Shown: positions 10,212-23,600 of the stretch, piece by piece | Numbering within the stretch: position 1 is the first letter of the stretch | How the letters are laid out: each line of letters starts with the position of its first letter | Assembly: GCA_018398765.1 (NCBI GenBank) | Contig: JAHBMJ010003118.1 | Span: forward strand, 18,139-82,138 | Direction: 5' to 3' | From: Chromera velia | Taxonomy: Eukaryota > Sar > Chromeraceae | DNA length: 64,000 bases | Notes under the pieces: generated by a model | Told to the model about the DNA's origin: nothing | What the model saw: the letters and a program-made list of their open reading frames with translations, nothing else | The model's database searches: none | Made by a program: the position numbers and the translations under genes

Positions 10212-13200
10212 TCACCCCCCGGCATCAGCAGCAGCTCCAGCGACTTGTGCATTACACAGAAGACTAGAGGTTGAGATCATGACTTCTCTCATGCTCTCCT
10301 GCAGCTGTTCTGTCTCCTTGACCACCTCCAGAACCCTCTTTGTTCTCCCTTCCCTCACTGTGGGCCCTCCAACCTTTTCTAGGACAGACTCAAACTCCCG
10401 GAGCTTGTTCGTGCTAGATTGGGGAACGGGGCCTGATACAGTGGGGAGGGGGAGGATCTCAGGAAGCTCTGCACAGACAGCAGCAACCCCAGAGGAGACG
10501 TCACGGGACCGTCTCCTCATGTAAGCGAGACGGGCTTCGTCGGGCGTCCACGATCTGCCTCTTCCATTGAACCCACTACGGTTCACATGAGGAAGTGTGA
10601 CGTCGTCCTTTGGATACACATGAGAGATCGAAGGGTCCAAATCCATCTCGGGATCCTCCCAACTGACCTCTGAACCAGCCCTGATCCCCCTCCCCTCACG
10701 CGGTCGACCCTGGAGAGACAAGAGCTCCCCGTTAGGTCCCGAAATCGACCCCCCACTCTCCCTTCTGTTCCCACTCCCTCGTCGCCCCTGACGTCCCCCC
10801 AACTCTCCCGCCGTTGCTCTGGGAGGAGTGCGGATGGCCTCCATTGACGCAGCCACTTGTTGGAGGGCTGAGGGGTCCACTGAGGGAGGAGGCATGCGTC
10901 TCTGAGGGAGCTGTGGGTTGGGAGACGCTGAGGGAATCTGACTGGAAGTGACAGAAGGGTGGGAGGGGGGGGGAGCGGGTCTGTGTATGTTGGCAGGGGC
11001 GCGACTGTCTATAGGACGAGGACGGACTTCCCCGATGACGAATCTGGACTCCCTAGCAGGGGGAACGGCGGTTCTTCTTGCAGGGCCTGTGGAGATGGCG
11101 TTTCTCACAGGAGGGTCGGCTGAACGAACTCTCTGACTCGTTTTTTGTTTCTGTGCATCTTTTCGCTTCTGTCTGGTCATCCGTCTCTTTCTCCTTTCCT
11201 CTGCTTCGTCCGCAGGGAAGAGAAGAACTTCCGCCGAGCGAGAGCGGGTGAGAAAGACCGGAAGATTATGTGGGGGCTCTTCAGGTTTTCGGTTTTGGGG
11301 GAAAGGGGACAGAGAAGGAGGAACGCGCATCGAAATTGTCTGACTGGCGGCGTCGCGATACTTAGGGCCTGGAGGCACAGGCCCCGCCCCTGTTCTTCCG
11401 TCTCCTTCCCTCTCCTGCACATCCCCACCCTTTCTTTCTCTCCCCTCCCTTGCCCCCGACTCCTGCGGAAACGACCCCAACCGACCGACCGAATGACCTC
11501 CTCTAACAAACCCCCCTTCAACCCGTCTCTCTGGTCCCTTCATTTCTTCTCCCCCGTCTCCTGCAGATCTGTTCTGACGAGATTGAAGAAGGGAAAGGGA
11601 ACGAGGGGGAACGCGAGTCTGAGGAAGACCAGACAGTCCGGATGTATTCAGAAGGCGGGCGTCTGGAGATGCACCCACCCCCAGGGCCTGTCTGAGGCTC
11701 TGCTGAGTCCTCAACAACGGATTTCCAACAGAAGAGCGAGACAGACCTAGATAGGAACGCTCACTCTCACCCGGGGGGACTCCAACCCCCCCATGGCCGA
11801 ATAGAGTCCCCACAGCATTCTGCAGAGGCTGACCGGATTGCCGGGACATTTCAGACTGTTCCCTTGCGGGACTGCCCTCACACAGATTCAAAAAGAACCT
11901 TCCGAACTGAGATCTGCTGTCAGCACGACTCCCTCTCGACACCCTCGACGACCCACCATCCGATCCCTCCACAGCATTCCCCCCCCGTCTGTCAGCATTA
12001 TTCGGCAGAGGGAAGGCAGACGCAGGGTTTGCTTGGGCTCTCAAAGCCCCAAAAGGAGTGCCCGACAGAGGATGCCACCCACCTCCTGGTGTGTCTGCAT
12101 CCATCTGGGCAGACGGGCTGCTGTGCTGAAATGAAGAGTTCTGCTGACCCACCGGATGGCCAGACCGGAGTGAGGGGGAGCGGGGAGGGGGGGAAATGGA
12201 GGAGGCCCCCGATTGGCTCGGAATGTCCTCATTTTCCTCCTCTTCCTCGTCGCTGTGACCGGAGCGCTGAAGGAACGCTGGAAGTTGAAACTGTCCTTCT
12301 GCCTCCTCTGTCTCATCTTCCTGCCTTTCTTCACCCTCAACCCCCCCGTCTCTCTCCGCCTCTCTGTGGACAGGCAGAGACGGTTGACGAACGTCTCCTC
12401 GAACCACTCCTCCCATCTCTCCATGCACATTGTCCTCACCCGGTCTGGGAGACGAGGGGGCAGAGACCCCCCCACGGTTGTCAACTCCCTCCCCAACATC
12501 ATGGAATGAAGAGTCGGAGTCGGAGTCTGAGGAGGCATCGCTCCCGTCTCCTTCCCCATCACCTCCACCCCCAGCTGCTGCCCTCTGGAGAGGGGGTCCG
12601 GAAGGGCGGAGACGGAGAGACTCACCCTCCTCCTCTTGGACGGTTGCTTGGAGGGGCTGTTCTGCGGACGGCTCGGCAGATGGGATTGGGTTCTCGGTTC
12701 CCGTTGCAGCACGGGAAGGGGCAGAAAAGAGACGGGGGGGGGAAAGGGATCGACCTGCTTGTTGTCTTTGTGGGGGAGAGTTTTGGCTTCCATCCCTTCC
12801 CCCCATGCAACTCGCAGGGGTCTCATCAGCATCAGGTGCTTCAGAGGGATTTCTGCTCAGGAGACGCGCAGCCGGGCTATGCCACTTCGAGAAAAAACGG
12901 GCGACGCCGCTCAGAATCCCCCTACTGCCAGAGTCTCCCCCCGGGGAAACACCCCCACTTTGTATCGGGCTTTCACCCCCACCCTCAGAGCGGGGATTCT
13001 CAAGACGACCCTCACCTTTGTCCTCTTCCCCACTCACATCCCCTTCTCCTTCTGTTACTGAGGGCTCTTCCGCGATCTGAACCATCGAAACGGGGTTGGG
13101 AGAGGGAGACGATAGGTGAGAACAGGAACCGGGAGGAGAAACAGCTGCGTGCCTTGCGCTTGTGCGGACAACTCCAACACCCTCTCGCATTTGGGGGAGT

Positions 13201-16200
13201 TGAGTACGGGATCGGAACAACACTTGACTCTCTGTATTCCCTTCCTCTTCTTTCTCTTCTCCAACTTCTTCTTCTTCTTCCTCCGTGTCCTCCCACTCAT
13301 CCTCTTCTCCTTCTCCCTCCTCTCCCTCCTCTTCCATCTCAGCAGAATCGGCCGAACCGTCAGACACGATATCGAGTACCGTCTCCTGAACAATTTCTTC
13401 CCCCTCTTCCTCACTTTCTCTTTCGTCATCGGCACCCCACATGTCTTCTTCCTCTTCCTGTGGGTTGTTGACGGCGAGAGGGATGCCTCGCTGCTGCGCC
13501 TCTTCATTCCCCCCTTCGTCTTCCTCTTGCTCGCTCTCTTCCTGATCAGTTGCCCTATCCTGACCTCCTTCAATGGGACGGATATCGGCCTCTGCCTCTC
13601 CACCACTCTCCTCCTCGCTTTCTCCTTGCTGCTGCTGCAACTCAAATTCCTGCAGAGACAGGGCCCTCTCCTCTCCATCGTTGTAGCTCTCGGAAAAACC
13701 CTCATGCTCTGCCTCCTCTTCTTTTTCTTCTCTTTCTGCCTCTCTTTGCGTCTGTTCCGGGACGCGGCGGGAGGGCGAGAAGAATCTGATCGCTCGGAAC
13801 AGAGAGGGAGACTCAGACCGCGCCTGCCTCCCCCCCTCCCTGCCAGACTCAGACACCCCCCCGTCACCATTGACGGAAGCGGCCCTGTTGACACCCCTGC
13901 CACGCAGGAAGGGAGACAACAACAGACGCTGCACACGCTCCCGAATGCCCCCCACGCTGCCCGTGCTGGGAGCAGCAGGAGATGGAGGTGAGGTTTCTTG
14001 CCCCTCCCCTTCAACAACGCCTTCATTCTCACCATCAACTTCAACTGCCCCCCCTTCTTCATGCAAGTGAGACGGAGACGCTGCCTCAGGAGAGACAGGA
14101 GGTGCAGGTGCAGGAAAGGAAGCAGAAGGACCCCTGAGGGGGGAGACGGAGGGACTGCGATTGTCTCCCGTCTCCTCTGGTGACCCGTATCTCCTGTCTC
14201 CTGATGCTCGGGGAGGGGAGACAATCGATGAGGGGGCTGCAGGAGGAGCGGAATCTCCGGCAGGGGGGGAAAGAGGGGGAGGAGTGTGAAGGGAGAAAGG
14301 GGGCGCCTGTCCTCTTCCTTCAGTTTCAGACACCTCTGAATTCTCCTCTGTTCCATCAACCCCCCTACATTCTTCTGCCATCTCATTTCTCTCAGACATC
14401 TGTTCACTCTCACTTTGCCCTTCTTTGTTTTCCTCTTCCACCAAACTTTCGCCCTCTTCCCCCCCAGAAAGACCGTTATGCGACCTCTCAAGACTCTCTT
14501 CGTCTGCCTCTCTTTCCGTCCCACCACTCTTCTCTTTTTGCTCTTCCGAGTTCTCCCCCGTTCCTCTTTCTTCCTCATTCTCGTCTGCTGGAGGTCTGGC
14601 ATTCAGTGTCTTTTCTTCCTCCCTCCCATCAAGAGAACTCTTTTGCTCCGGCTGCTCGTCCTGGTTGGTCTCCGCTCGCTGAGGAGCCTGCTGACGAGAC
14701 GGAAAGAAAAAGCGGAACACAGAGGGAGACGCAGACCGCTGCCTGCCCCCTCTTGTTGCGGAGTCCTCCACCCCTCCATCGTGAACGGCAGACGAAGTTT
14801 TGCTAACACCACGACCCCTGAAGGGAGACGCGAAGAGACGCTGCACACGCTCGCGAATCCCCCCTACGCTGTCGGGACTCGGCGCGACGGGAGACAGAGG
14901 GGATGCATCCATCGCCTCCCCGTCAACTGCACCTGCCTCCGCTTCTTCCTGCAGGCGGGATGGCCGACGCTCAGGAGAGACAAAAGGTGCAGCAAAGGAG
15001 GGAGAAGGGCCCCTGAGGGGGGAGATGGAAGGACTGCGATTGTCTCCCGTCTCCTCTGGTGAGCCATCTCTCCTGTCTCCCGATGCTCGGGGAGGGGAGA
15101 CAATCGATGAAGGGGCTGCAGGAGGAGCGGAATCCCCGGCAGGAGGCGGTGAAAGAGGGGGAGGGGTGTGAATGGAGGAGAAGGGAATTTGTGGGGTCTC
15201 CTCAGAATCTCTGCTGCACTGTTTTTCCTCGTCGTTTACTCTGCGTTGATTCCCCTCGTTCGATATCCCATCCTCCTCCTCCTCCTCCTCCTCGTCGTCT
15301 ATCTCACCTCCCTCCTCCTCCTCTTCGGAAAGGCAGCTGCCCTGATCGCGTCGGAGGGAGTCCTCAGCGACTTGAGATTCGGATTGTACCTCTTCCTTCT
15401 CCCTCTCTCCTTCCATCCCCTCCTCTTCTGAGCCATTTTCGTCTCCCTCTTCCTCCCCGATTGACCCTCGGGGTTCATTTTCTCTTCTCTCACCACCCGA
15501 TGCGGTGGCAAGAATTGGGGCTCCTCTTGGCAGTCCTTCCTCGTTCTGTTCGTGATTCTCTTCCTCTGACTGCCCTTCCTCCTCGTTATTTTCCTCAAGC
15601 GTTTGTTCTTCCCCTTCATTCTCTCCTTCTTGCTGCTGCTGCTGCAACTCGAATTCCTGCAAAGACATGGCCCTCTCCTCTCCATCGTTGTAGCTCTCGG
15701 AAAAACCCTCATGCTCTGCCCCCTCCTCTTCTTCTCTCTGTGGTTCCGGGACGCGGCGGGATGGAGAGAAGAATCTGAGCGGCGCTCGGAACAAAGAGGG
15801 AGACTCAGACCTCGCCTGCCTCCCCCCCTCCTTGCCAGACTCAGACACCCCCCCGTCACCATTGACGGAAGCAGTCCTGTTGACACCCCTGCCACGCTGG
15901 AAGGGAGACAACAACAGACGCCGCACACGATCCCGAATGCCCCCCACGCTGCCCATGCTGGGTGCAGCAGGAGACAGAGGCGAGGTTTCTTGCCCCTCCC
16001 CCTCAACAACGCCTTCATTTTTACCATCAACTTCAACTGCCCTTCCTTCATGCAAATTAGACGAAGACGCAGCCTCGGGCGAGGCAGAAGGAGGAGCAGG
16101 AAAGGAAGGCAAAGGGCCCCTGAGGGGGGAGACGGAGGGACTGCGGTTGTCTCCCGTCTCCTCTGGTGTCCCGTCTCTCCTGTCTCCCGATGCTCGGGGA

Positions 16201-19200
16201 GGGGAGACAAAAGATGAGGGAGCTGCAGGAGGAGCGGAATCTCCGGCAGGGGGGGAAAGAGGAGGAGGAGTGTGAAGGGAGAAGGGAATCGCTTTGGGCG
16301 TTGGTGTCTGTTCCTCTTCATCTTCTTCCTCCTCTGTTTGCTGCTTGGAGGCATCTCCTCCCTCCTCTCCTTCTGACTGACTGACCCCTTCCTCTAGAAT
16401 GCGGCGTTGGTGGGGAGACTGTTCTTCTGCGATGGGATGCTCTGACAGCTTTCTTTCCTGTTGATCGTCTCCTTCGTTCCCCGCTTCTCTCTCTTCCTCC
16501 ATCTCCTCTACCTCACCCCTCCCGACTTCCTCACGATCTGTGACAGATGAAGAAGAAAACCGAGAACTCTCTTCTTCTTCTTCTGCCTCTGATGCTTTCA
16601 ACGACTCGTCCAGGGAAGCAGAACTCCCCAGGTCACCGTCAGCTCTGGGCTGAGGGGCAGAGAAAGACTCAGAGGCCTGTTTTGAGGAATTCTCATTCTG
16701 TCCAGAAACCCTGTCAGCATCTCTTAGAGAGACGCCACTGAGGCATCTCTCTTGTTCCTCACTCTTTTGACCTCTCTGCTCGTCTTCTTCAGAAGAGGGA
16801 GAAGACGAAGAAACAGAGTCGTTCTGTTCGTTCTCGTTTACCAATTCTCTCCCTCCCTCAGGCTCAATGCGAACTTCACTGACGCTCTCTGCCTCCTCCT
16901 CAGAAGAACACGAGGAGGAAGACGCCTTCTTTTGGCTCCCTTCATCCAAACTTGCCCCCCCATCCTCCTCATTTTTTTGTGGTGGGCAGAGGCGGTTCAA
17001 AGGGACAGTCTGAGAGGGGGTGATTTCGCTTTCCTCTTCCTCGCTGCTCTCTTCCAATTCTCCCCGCCCCTCCCCTTCTTCTTCTTCGGCCTGGCTTTCA
17101 GAGGAAGAGGAATCTCCCTTCTCTGCTTCCTTCTTTCTCTGATCCGTCTCCTCTTCCCTTTGCCGTCTCGATTCAAATTCACCCAGGGAAAGAGCCGTCT
17201 CCTCTGCGTCGTCACAGCTTTCCAACGAACCCTCACTCTCATTCCCATCCAATTCTTCCCTCTCTGCCCTGCGGAAAGAAGTAAAAGAAAACAAGTCACG
17301 GAAATTTGGTGCGGAGGCAGAGCGACCCTGACTTCCTCTTCCTCTCTCACGCCCTCCCTCCCTTTCCTCGCCCTCCACGCCTTCTGACGTGCTTCGGCCC
17401 AGACCCCCAAAACCACTCCGACCCCGCGCGCCTCCAAAGGAAGCGAACAACTGCCGGAACAGCCCTGCCTCCTGCGAGCCCTCCTCTCCGTTCTGCGACA
17501 AGGGGGAAGGAAGAGTGTCAGCTTCCTGACAACTCCCTGCTGAATCTTCTGCTGCATTTGAATCCCGAACGGGGCGTTGGGGGGATGGGACTGCCTGCCC
17601 CTCTCCTGCAGCGTCTTCTCTCTCGGACACTGCCGACCCTTCGGACCCCGCTGCGTCCTCCACAACCTCATCACTGGGAGTGGAAACGTCGGATTCGGAG
17701 CTGTCGGTGGCATCACGCAGGGGGGCAGGATTCTGTTGCGGGGGTGCTGGGAGATCCGTTTCCTCTGCAGGTAGACTTTCTGCATTCCCCCCCTCTGTAT
17801 TCGGGGGGGAAGGGACTCCACGATTCTGCCGAGACGGAGAGGAGGGAGCAGGGACAGAAGCTGAGCGGATCTGCCGCGAGGCGGGTGATGCTCCACGACT
17901 GTCATTGGCAGTGGATCGGTTCAGCCTTTCTTCTATCTGCCTGGCAAGAAGGGCCACGCGACTTCCCTCTCGCTTGGGACTCTGTGATGAATCTGCAACC
18001 CTAAAGGGGGGAGGGAAGCGGTTCGGTGACAGAGTGCCCGGATGATTCGGAGACGAGACGGGGGGATTGTCGTCAGAAGGAGAGGCCTGAAGAGAGGCTC
18101 TTCCTCTTTGTCCTTGGGAGCGGAGGTTGGGGGATGGAGACGATGCGGAGGGAGGCTGGGCACTGGATGATGAAGCTGCTTCGACTCCCTGTCTGAAGGG
18201 AGAGGGAGCATTTGATGCAGCATCCGATGCATCTTCAGCGCTGCGCTTACTCCCCCTGACTGTTGGTGACACGGTCCCATCATCGTCCCGTTCGTGTGCC
18301 CTGACAGGCGACACGGAGGCGCTGCGTCGGTCTCTCTGTGTGGACACGCGAGAAGACGGAGACTGTCCTCCTCGTCCCCCGTCAGACAGCAGGGGATTCA
18401 CTGGAACAGAGCTGCTGCGTGTGGGGCGAGGCTGAGTGCGAACAGCGTTGGTCTCCTCGAAGAATTTGGTGAGTTTGGCGACTGTGCCCGCTTTGTTGAG
18501 AGGAGATCGGGGAGGGGGGCTGTTGGAAGCTTTAGAAGGTGAGTTGACAGAGGAGGAGTGAGGTGACAGAGGGGGTGGGGGGGGCGGGGGGGCCATCTGC
18601 CCGCTGGGGGATGCAGCCAGAGAAGACGGCGCTCTGGAAGCAGAAGGAGAAGAGGGTCTCTTCCCCCGCTGGGTTTCGGTGTCTTTGCCTTCCCCTCTCT
18701 GGCCTCTTGCCTCCTGCTCTCTTGGTCCTGTGCCAACTTCTGCTGGAGGCATCTCCCCGTTCGGGATGGATCGGCGGACCCGTGCAGGGGATAGGCCCTG
18801 CAAAGCAAATTGCTCAAGGTCAGCTTCCAGGTCCCCTGAGGACGTCATCTGCCTGAGTGGAGGAGACAGAGAGGCGCTCCGACGCTGTGGAGAGGAAGTG
18901 TGTGATGTGGGGGCGCGGACGTCCATGGCAGAGACGGACCTCTCCATGTTGGCGCTGCCCTGAGTGGAGTGGAAAGGGAAACCTTCAAAGCTCTGTCGGT
19001 TCAGATTGGCCCCCCTGGTCGCTCTCGAGGGGCTATCTGCCGATCCTGGAGAGGACTTGAACTGATTTCTCAGTGCAGACACTCTCCTCATGGCCCCCCC
19101 CTGCTGTCCTTGGCTTGACGCAGAGGCAGAGGGAGTGTTCTGCAGAAGGGACGAGAGAGACGGAACACAAATGTGAGATGAAACAAGACCGACAGACAGA

Positions 19201-20100
19201 TGGACAAAGTCGGGTAAGACCTCATGCTTCCTGGGACAGGCAGAAGGACATCCCACCAAACAAACAAACAAATAAACAGACAAACAAGGAAAGAAAGAAA
19301 GAAAGAAAGAAAGAAAGAAGAGACTTTTAGACGGGAGAGTGAGGCTACACAACAAAAGGGAAAAAAGGAAGCCTGACCAGGAGTCCTCACACGTGCACAA
19401 AACTTACTCGACCAGACCTTTTCTTCTCTCTTCTTTGTTCTCTTTTTCTTTCTTCCCTGTTGGCTTTGCATCCACCACACACAGACCACCAGGCAACATC
19501 TCTCCTTTGCAGGAGACAAACAGACATTCCCTGCAACATCTCTCCTTTGCAGGAGACAAACAGACATTCCCTGCTGCCACCAGACACTCACTCAAAAAGG
19601 CGAAGAAAAGAAGATCGAGAGTTCCTCTCTGACCTGTTGGATGCCCTCGAATTGTTTTTTCAAATCATTCACAGAGAGCTTTCTGCCCACGGAGGGTGCC
19701 TCACCGCCCTTCGCCTCCTCCCTCTTTGTTTCTGCCTCAGCAGAAAGAGTATCGGTACTTTCTTTCCCCCCTTTCCTCCCTTCAGCACCCCCATCTCCAG
19801 CGCTAGACTTCAGTTCAGCGTCAGGGGTGACCTTTGCAGGACCGGGAGGGGAAGAGGAGGAACGTCGCTCCTGAAGCCTGCTTGGGGATCTGGGGGGACC
19901 ATTTGGATTCTGCAGATGCAGAGACAGACAGGCCGATAGGTGGATGGATGTATGCATTAACTGGTACACACACTCAGACGGAGATGCACACAAAGCTTGT
20001 CTGGAAAACGTGCCGTCCAACGTGCCATCTACAAACAGACAGACGGACACATAGATTGTATGGTCCGGCGGACCGGCGGACGGACGGGGACACACCCACC

Positions 20101-20135
<35 letters not shown>

Positions 20136-20580
20136 AGTCGCTTCCAGACGAAAGAAAAACGACGGAACGACAGATAGACAGAGAGAGAGGCAGCCCTCCA
20201 CGCGGCAAGATAGGGAGGGGATTGAAAGAGGAGCCCTCCGCGTGAAAAGAAGAGGAAAACATCCACCCCTATAGTTGTCTGCAAGAGCTGAACAGCTCTC
20301 AGTCAGTAAACAAAAAGAAGAAAAATCACCTACACACCTGCTGATTTGCCTCGAATTTTTTCTTCAAGTCGTTCACGGAGAGTCTTCTCTCGACCCCCCT
20401 TGTTCCACTGCCTTTTCCCTCTCCCATCTCTTCAGGGGCCCCATCTGCCTGTGCGCTTGTCTGTTCAGCATCAGGAATCGACCTCGTTGGACCGGAGACC
20501 GAAGAGGAAGAAGAAGAGGATGAGGAGGGTCCAGCCTCAGACGGCGTGACTGGGGACTTGGAGGTGTCTTTTACAGTCTG

Positions 20581-20618
<38 letters not shown>

Positions 20619-23600
20619 ATTCCTTGTTCTTTCCCTCTTTTTCATTTCCGAAAGGAAGAGGACGAACGGACAGACCGACAGGGAGGCAGAAAGACAAACA
20701 ATTGAGAGACAAGCTGAGATATTGTAGAGTAGGAGCTGCATTTCTTCCTTCTGTGAAGCTGATTTCAATACACGTCATGACACCCAACCCAGTCACTCGA
20801 GTGTCGACAGACAGGATCAAACTCTCCCTCGTCCCCCCGTCTCACGCACTCACTCGAACTGACTCACACTTTCACTTCTCTCAAAGGACTCTCTGAGCTC
20901 CTTCACAGATCGGCTTGCGTTCCTCTGAAGGGACAGGGGCGAAGAAGATGCGCCCTCCTGCAGAGCTCCCTCTCTGTCCCTCTCTCCTGCACCTGCAGAT
21001 GCTGCAGAAGTCTGTGGAGCTGCTGCTGCTGCTGTAGGGTTCCTCTGAAGCCATTCGGCGACTCTGCTTCTCCCTTGACCTCCCGCACTCCGAAGAATTC
21101 CCGGACGCAGAGATGGTGGTCCATCATCGCCTTCTGCATCAGTGTCCGTCTGCAAGGAGGATTCGGGTGAAGAGAAAAGGAGGACAGACACAGTGAGCAC
21201 GGAATGTTGAGAGGCATGACACATCGCATGAAAAAAAAGGGCGCTCGCACTTGGACACAAAACTTCTAGATTGAAACAGTTGCTTGCAGACCCGGAAGAA
21301 TGTAACCACCTGAATACGGACTTGCGGCGAAAAACTGCACTTTCCCTTCCCAATTTCCCTGCTCTCTTCTTAGACAGGTCCCCGGGGAAACACGAACAAG
21401 GACGGACGAATGAGACGACACAACACAGCACCAGAAAAAAACAAAAATGAGCGTTCCGCCAACAGACCGAGAGGATCTGCACTTGCATACCCAAGGATAC
21501 TCGCGCCTTCCTTTCAATTTTGCTGACCAAACCCATTTGTAGGGAGTCAGAGTGTTCATGTTCTCTGAAGGAGTAGAGACAAAACGACAAGAAGGAGAAG
21601 GGAAAAAACAACAAGCACACCGGAGAGATACAAAGAAAAACAAAGTCTCCGTGACTGACCTCCCCTCCGGATTTCCATCCACCGTCCTCTTGATTGTCCT
21701 TCTTGGGCTCAGTGTTCGCACAGTCTGCTGGATCGGCTCTAGACCCAGCCTCCTCCTCTCTCTGTACCTCTGCATCAGGAGAGACCGAGGCAGAGGGGGG
21801 AGAGGCAAGGGTCCTCTGGGGAATACCAGAGGATGAAGAGGAGACGGGTTCCTTGGGGTCTTGTGTTGCGGTTCCTTCTGCTGTGCGACCTCTCGCTCCC
21901 TCGTCTCTTCCCCTCTCCTCAAAGAGAGCACGCTTCTGGGAAACGTTCAGGGTAGATACAGACGAAGAAGAAGGACCCGAGAGTCCCCCCTTCTCTTCTC
22001 TCCCTTTTGTTGATACAGGTGGAGGTTGCTCCTCATGCTGCTGCTGTGAGGGCAAGGGGGGTTTTTCCGATTCAGAGGCTGAGACTGGAAGTTCGTTCAA
22101 GGGGGTCGTTTCAACTTTCTTCTTCTCCTCCCTCTCTTCGTTTGCTGCTGCACTTTTTTTATCTTTCATTGACGTGCTTCCCTTTCTCTTCGCATGTTTC
22201 TGCCTAGAGTGCGTGGATCTGGAAGGAGACACACCACCCGAATTCCCTGCCGACAGTGCAGAAGACCTCCTGCCCTCTCTCTGCAATCTAGAACCTCTCC
22301 CGTCTCCAGAACGGTTCCCGAGAGAAGACTCGGACCCAGAGTATGAACCTGAAATACGAGAGTTAGCAATGGACGTGAAAGACCTTGAAAAGAGAACGGG
22401 ATCGCGGGGAGGGGCAGCCACTCTCCCGCTCTGCCCCCGCGCTCTGCTACTGCCAACTACCCCTCCCTCTTCCCCCCCACCCTCCTGTACAAGCATGCCA
22501 GCAGCAGAGCCCTTCCTACTCTCTTTCCGACCTCCCGAAGTGTCCAGAGCTTTGAGGGTGTTTCCCCTCAGAGAGGGTCGCGAGGGTGCACCCGATCCTG
22601 CTCTTCTTCTGGATGATATCTCACTCCCCCTTTCTGTCCCGTCATTTTCGGATGGGTGAGATTCTTTCTTCTCATTTCGTCTCTCTTTCTTCCCTCCTCC
22701 TCTCTCCGAAGACTTCTTCTTGCTAGGGGAAACCTGTCCTTGTGCTGATACCGAGGCAGCAGACAATGACGGAGGGGGAGCTTGCTCTCTCACTTCTTCT
22801 TCTCCTTTATCTGCAGGCCTAGTATCCTCCTCTGCCTCTGCCTCTTCCTGTGCAGACACAAATGAAGATGACTGAGGAGACGGCGTGGGCACACCTGCTG
22901 AAGGAGGCATGGGGGCAAGACGAAGGGCGGGGGAGCGTCCGCTTTCGTGCTCTCCCCCCTCAACTGCCCTTGCGGCCGTGCCATAAATCGGCAATGGGGG
23001 CGCAACCCACCCAGACGGCCCTCGCCCTAGACGTGTGGATGGTTGTTGTTCAAACTGTGCAATGCGATCCCTCACCCCCACAGAAAAGTTCTCCTCAGAC
23101 CCCCTCACCTGGATGCGATTCTCTCTTCCCCCCCTTCCTCCCTGCGCTCTCAGAGCGCCATTCCGAGCATGCAGTCCCTCAGTATCTGAGGCACTTGAGC
23201 GAGGGGACCCCAAAGGCATTCCTCCTGAACCTTCTGCTGACGGGACGAAATCAAACACCCCCGTCCCAATGCCGGTGTCTCGTCTCCTCCCTCCCAATGC
23301 AGATGCAGAAGGATCAAGGGAGGTCTGAGTCCCGCTCCCTCTGGGATATCGAATGTTCAGTGCACCCGCCTGACTGCCCTGAGGCCTCAGAGAGGCCCTC
23401 CGCAGTGCTAACTCAGCATCGGCTGATGCCTCATCTGGGAAGTACTTTCGCACTTCCGATCTCCTTCTCGATGCGTACTCGAACCTCTTGCGAAAATCTG
23501 TGTCAGAAGCAGAATTGCCGCTATTTTGGGGCAACGGCGCGACAGCCAACGCGTGCTTCTGTGCAATCTCGTTGGATGCTCTGCGGTGTTTTGAAGGAGC

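Noticed and set aside
11864-13471. Plus-strand open frame of 535 codons opposite the giant gene
   Set aside because: It is antisense to the long Ser/Glu-rich exon; His/Pro/Leu-rich composition is the expected shadow of GA/CT-biased coding DNA, and it has no good start context or splice sites.
13055-14602. Minus-strand open frame of 515 codons in another frame of the giant gene
   Set aside because: Lys/Arg-rich alternative frame of the same low-complexity exon; the 3062-codon frame is far longer and connects to upstream exons with correct phases.
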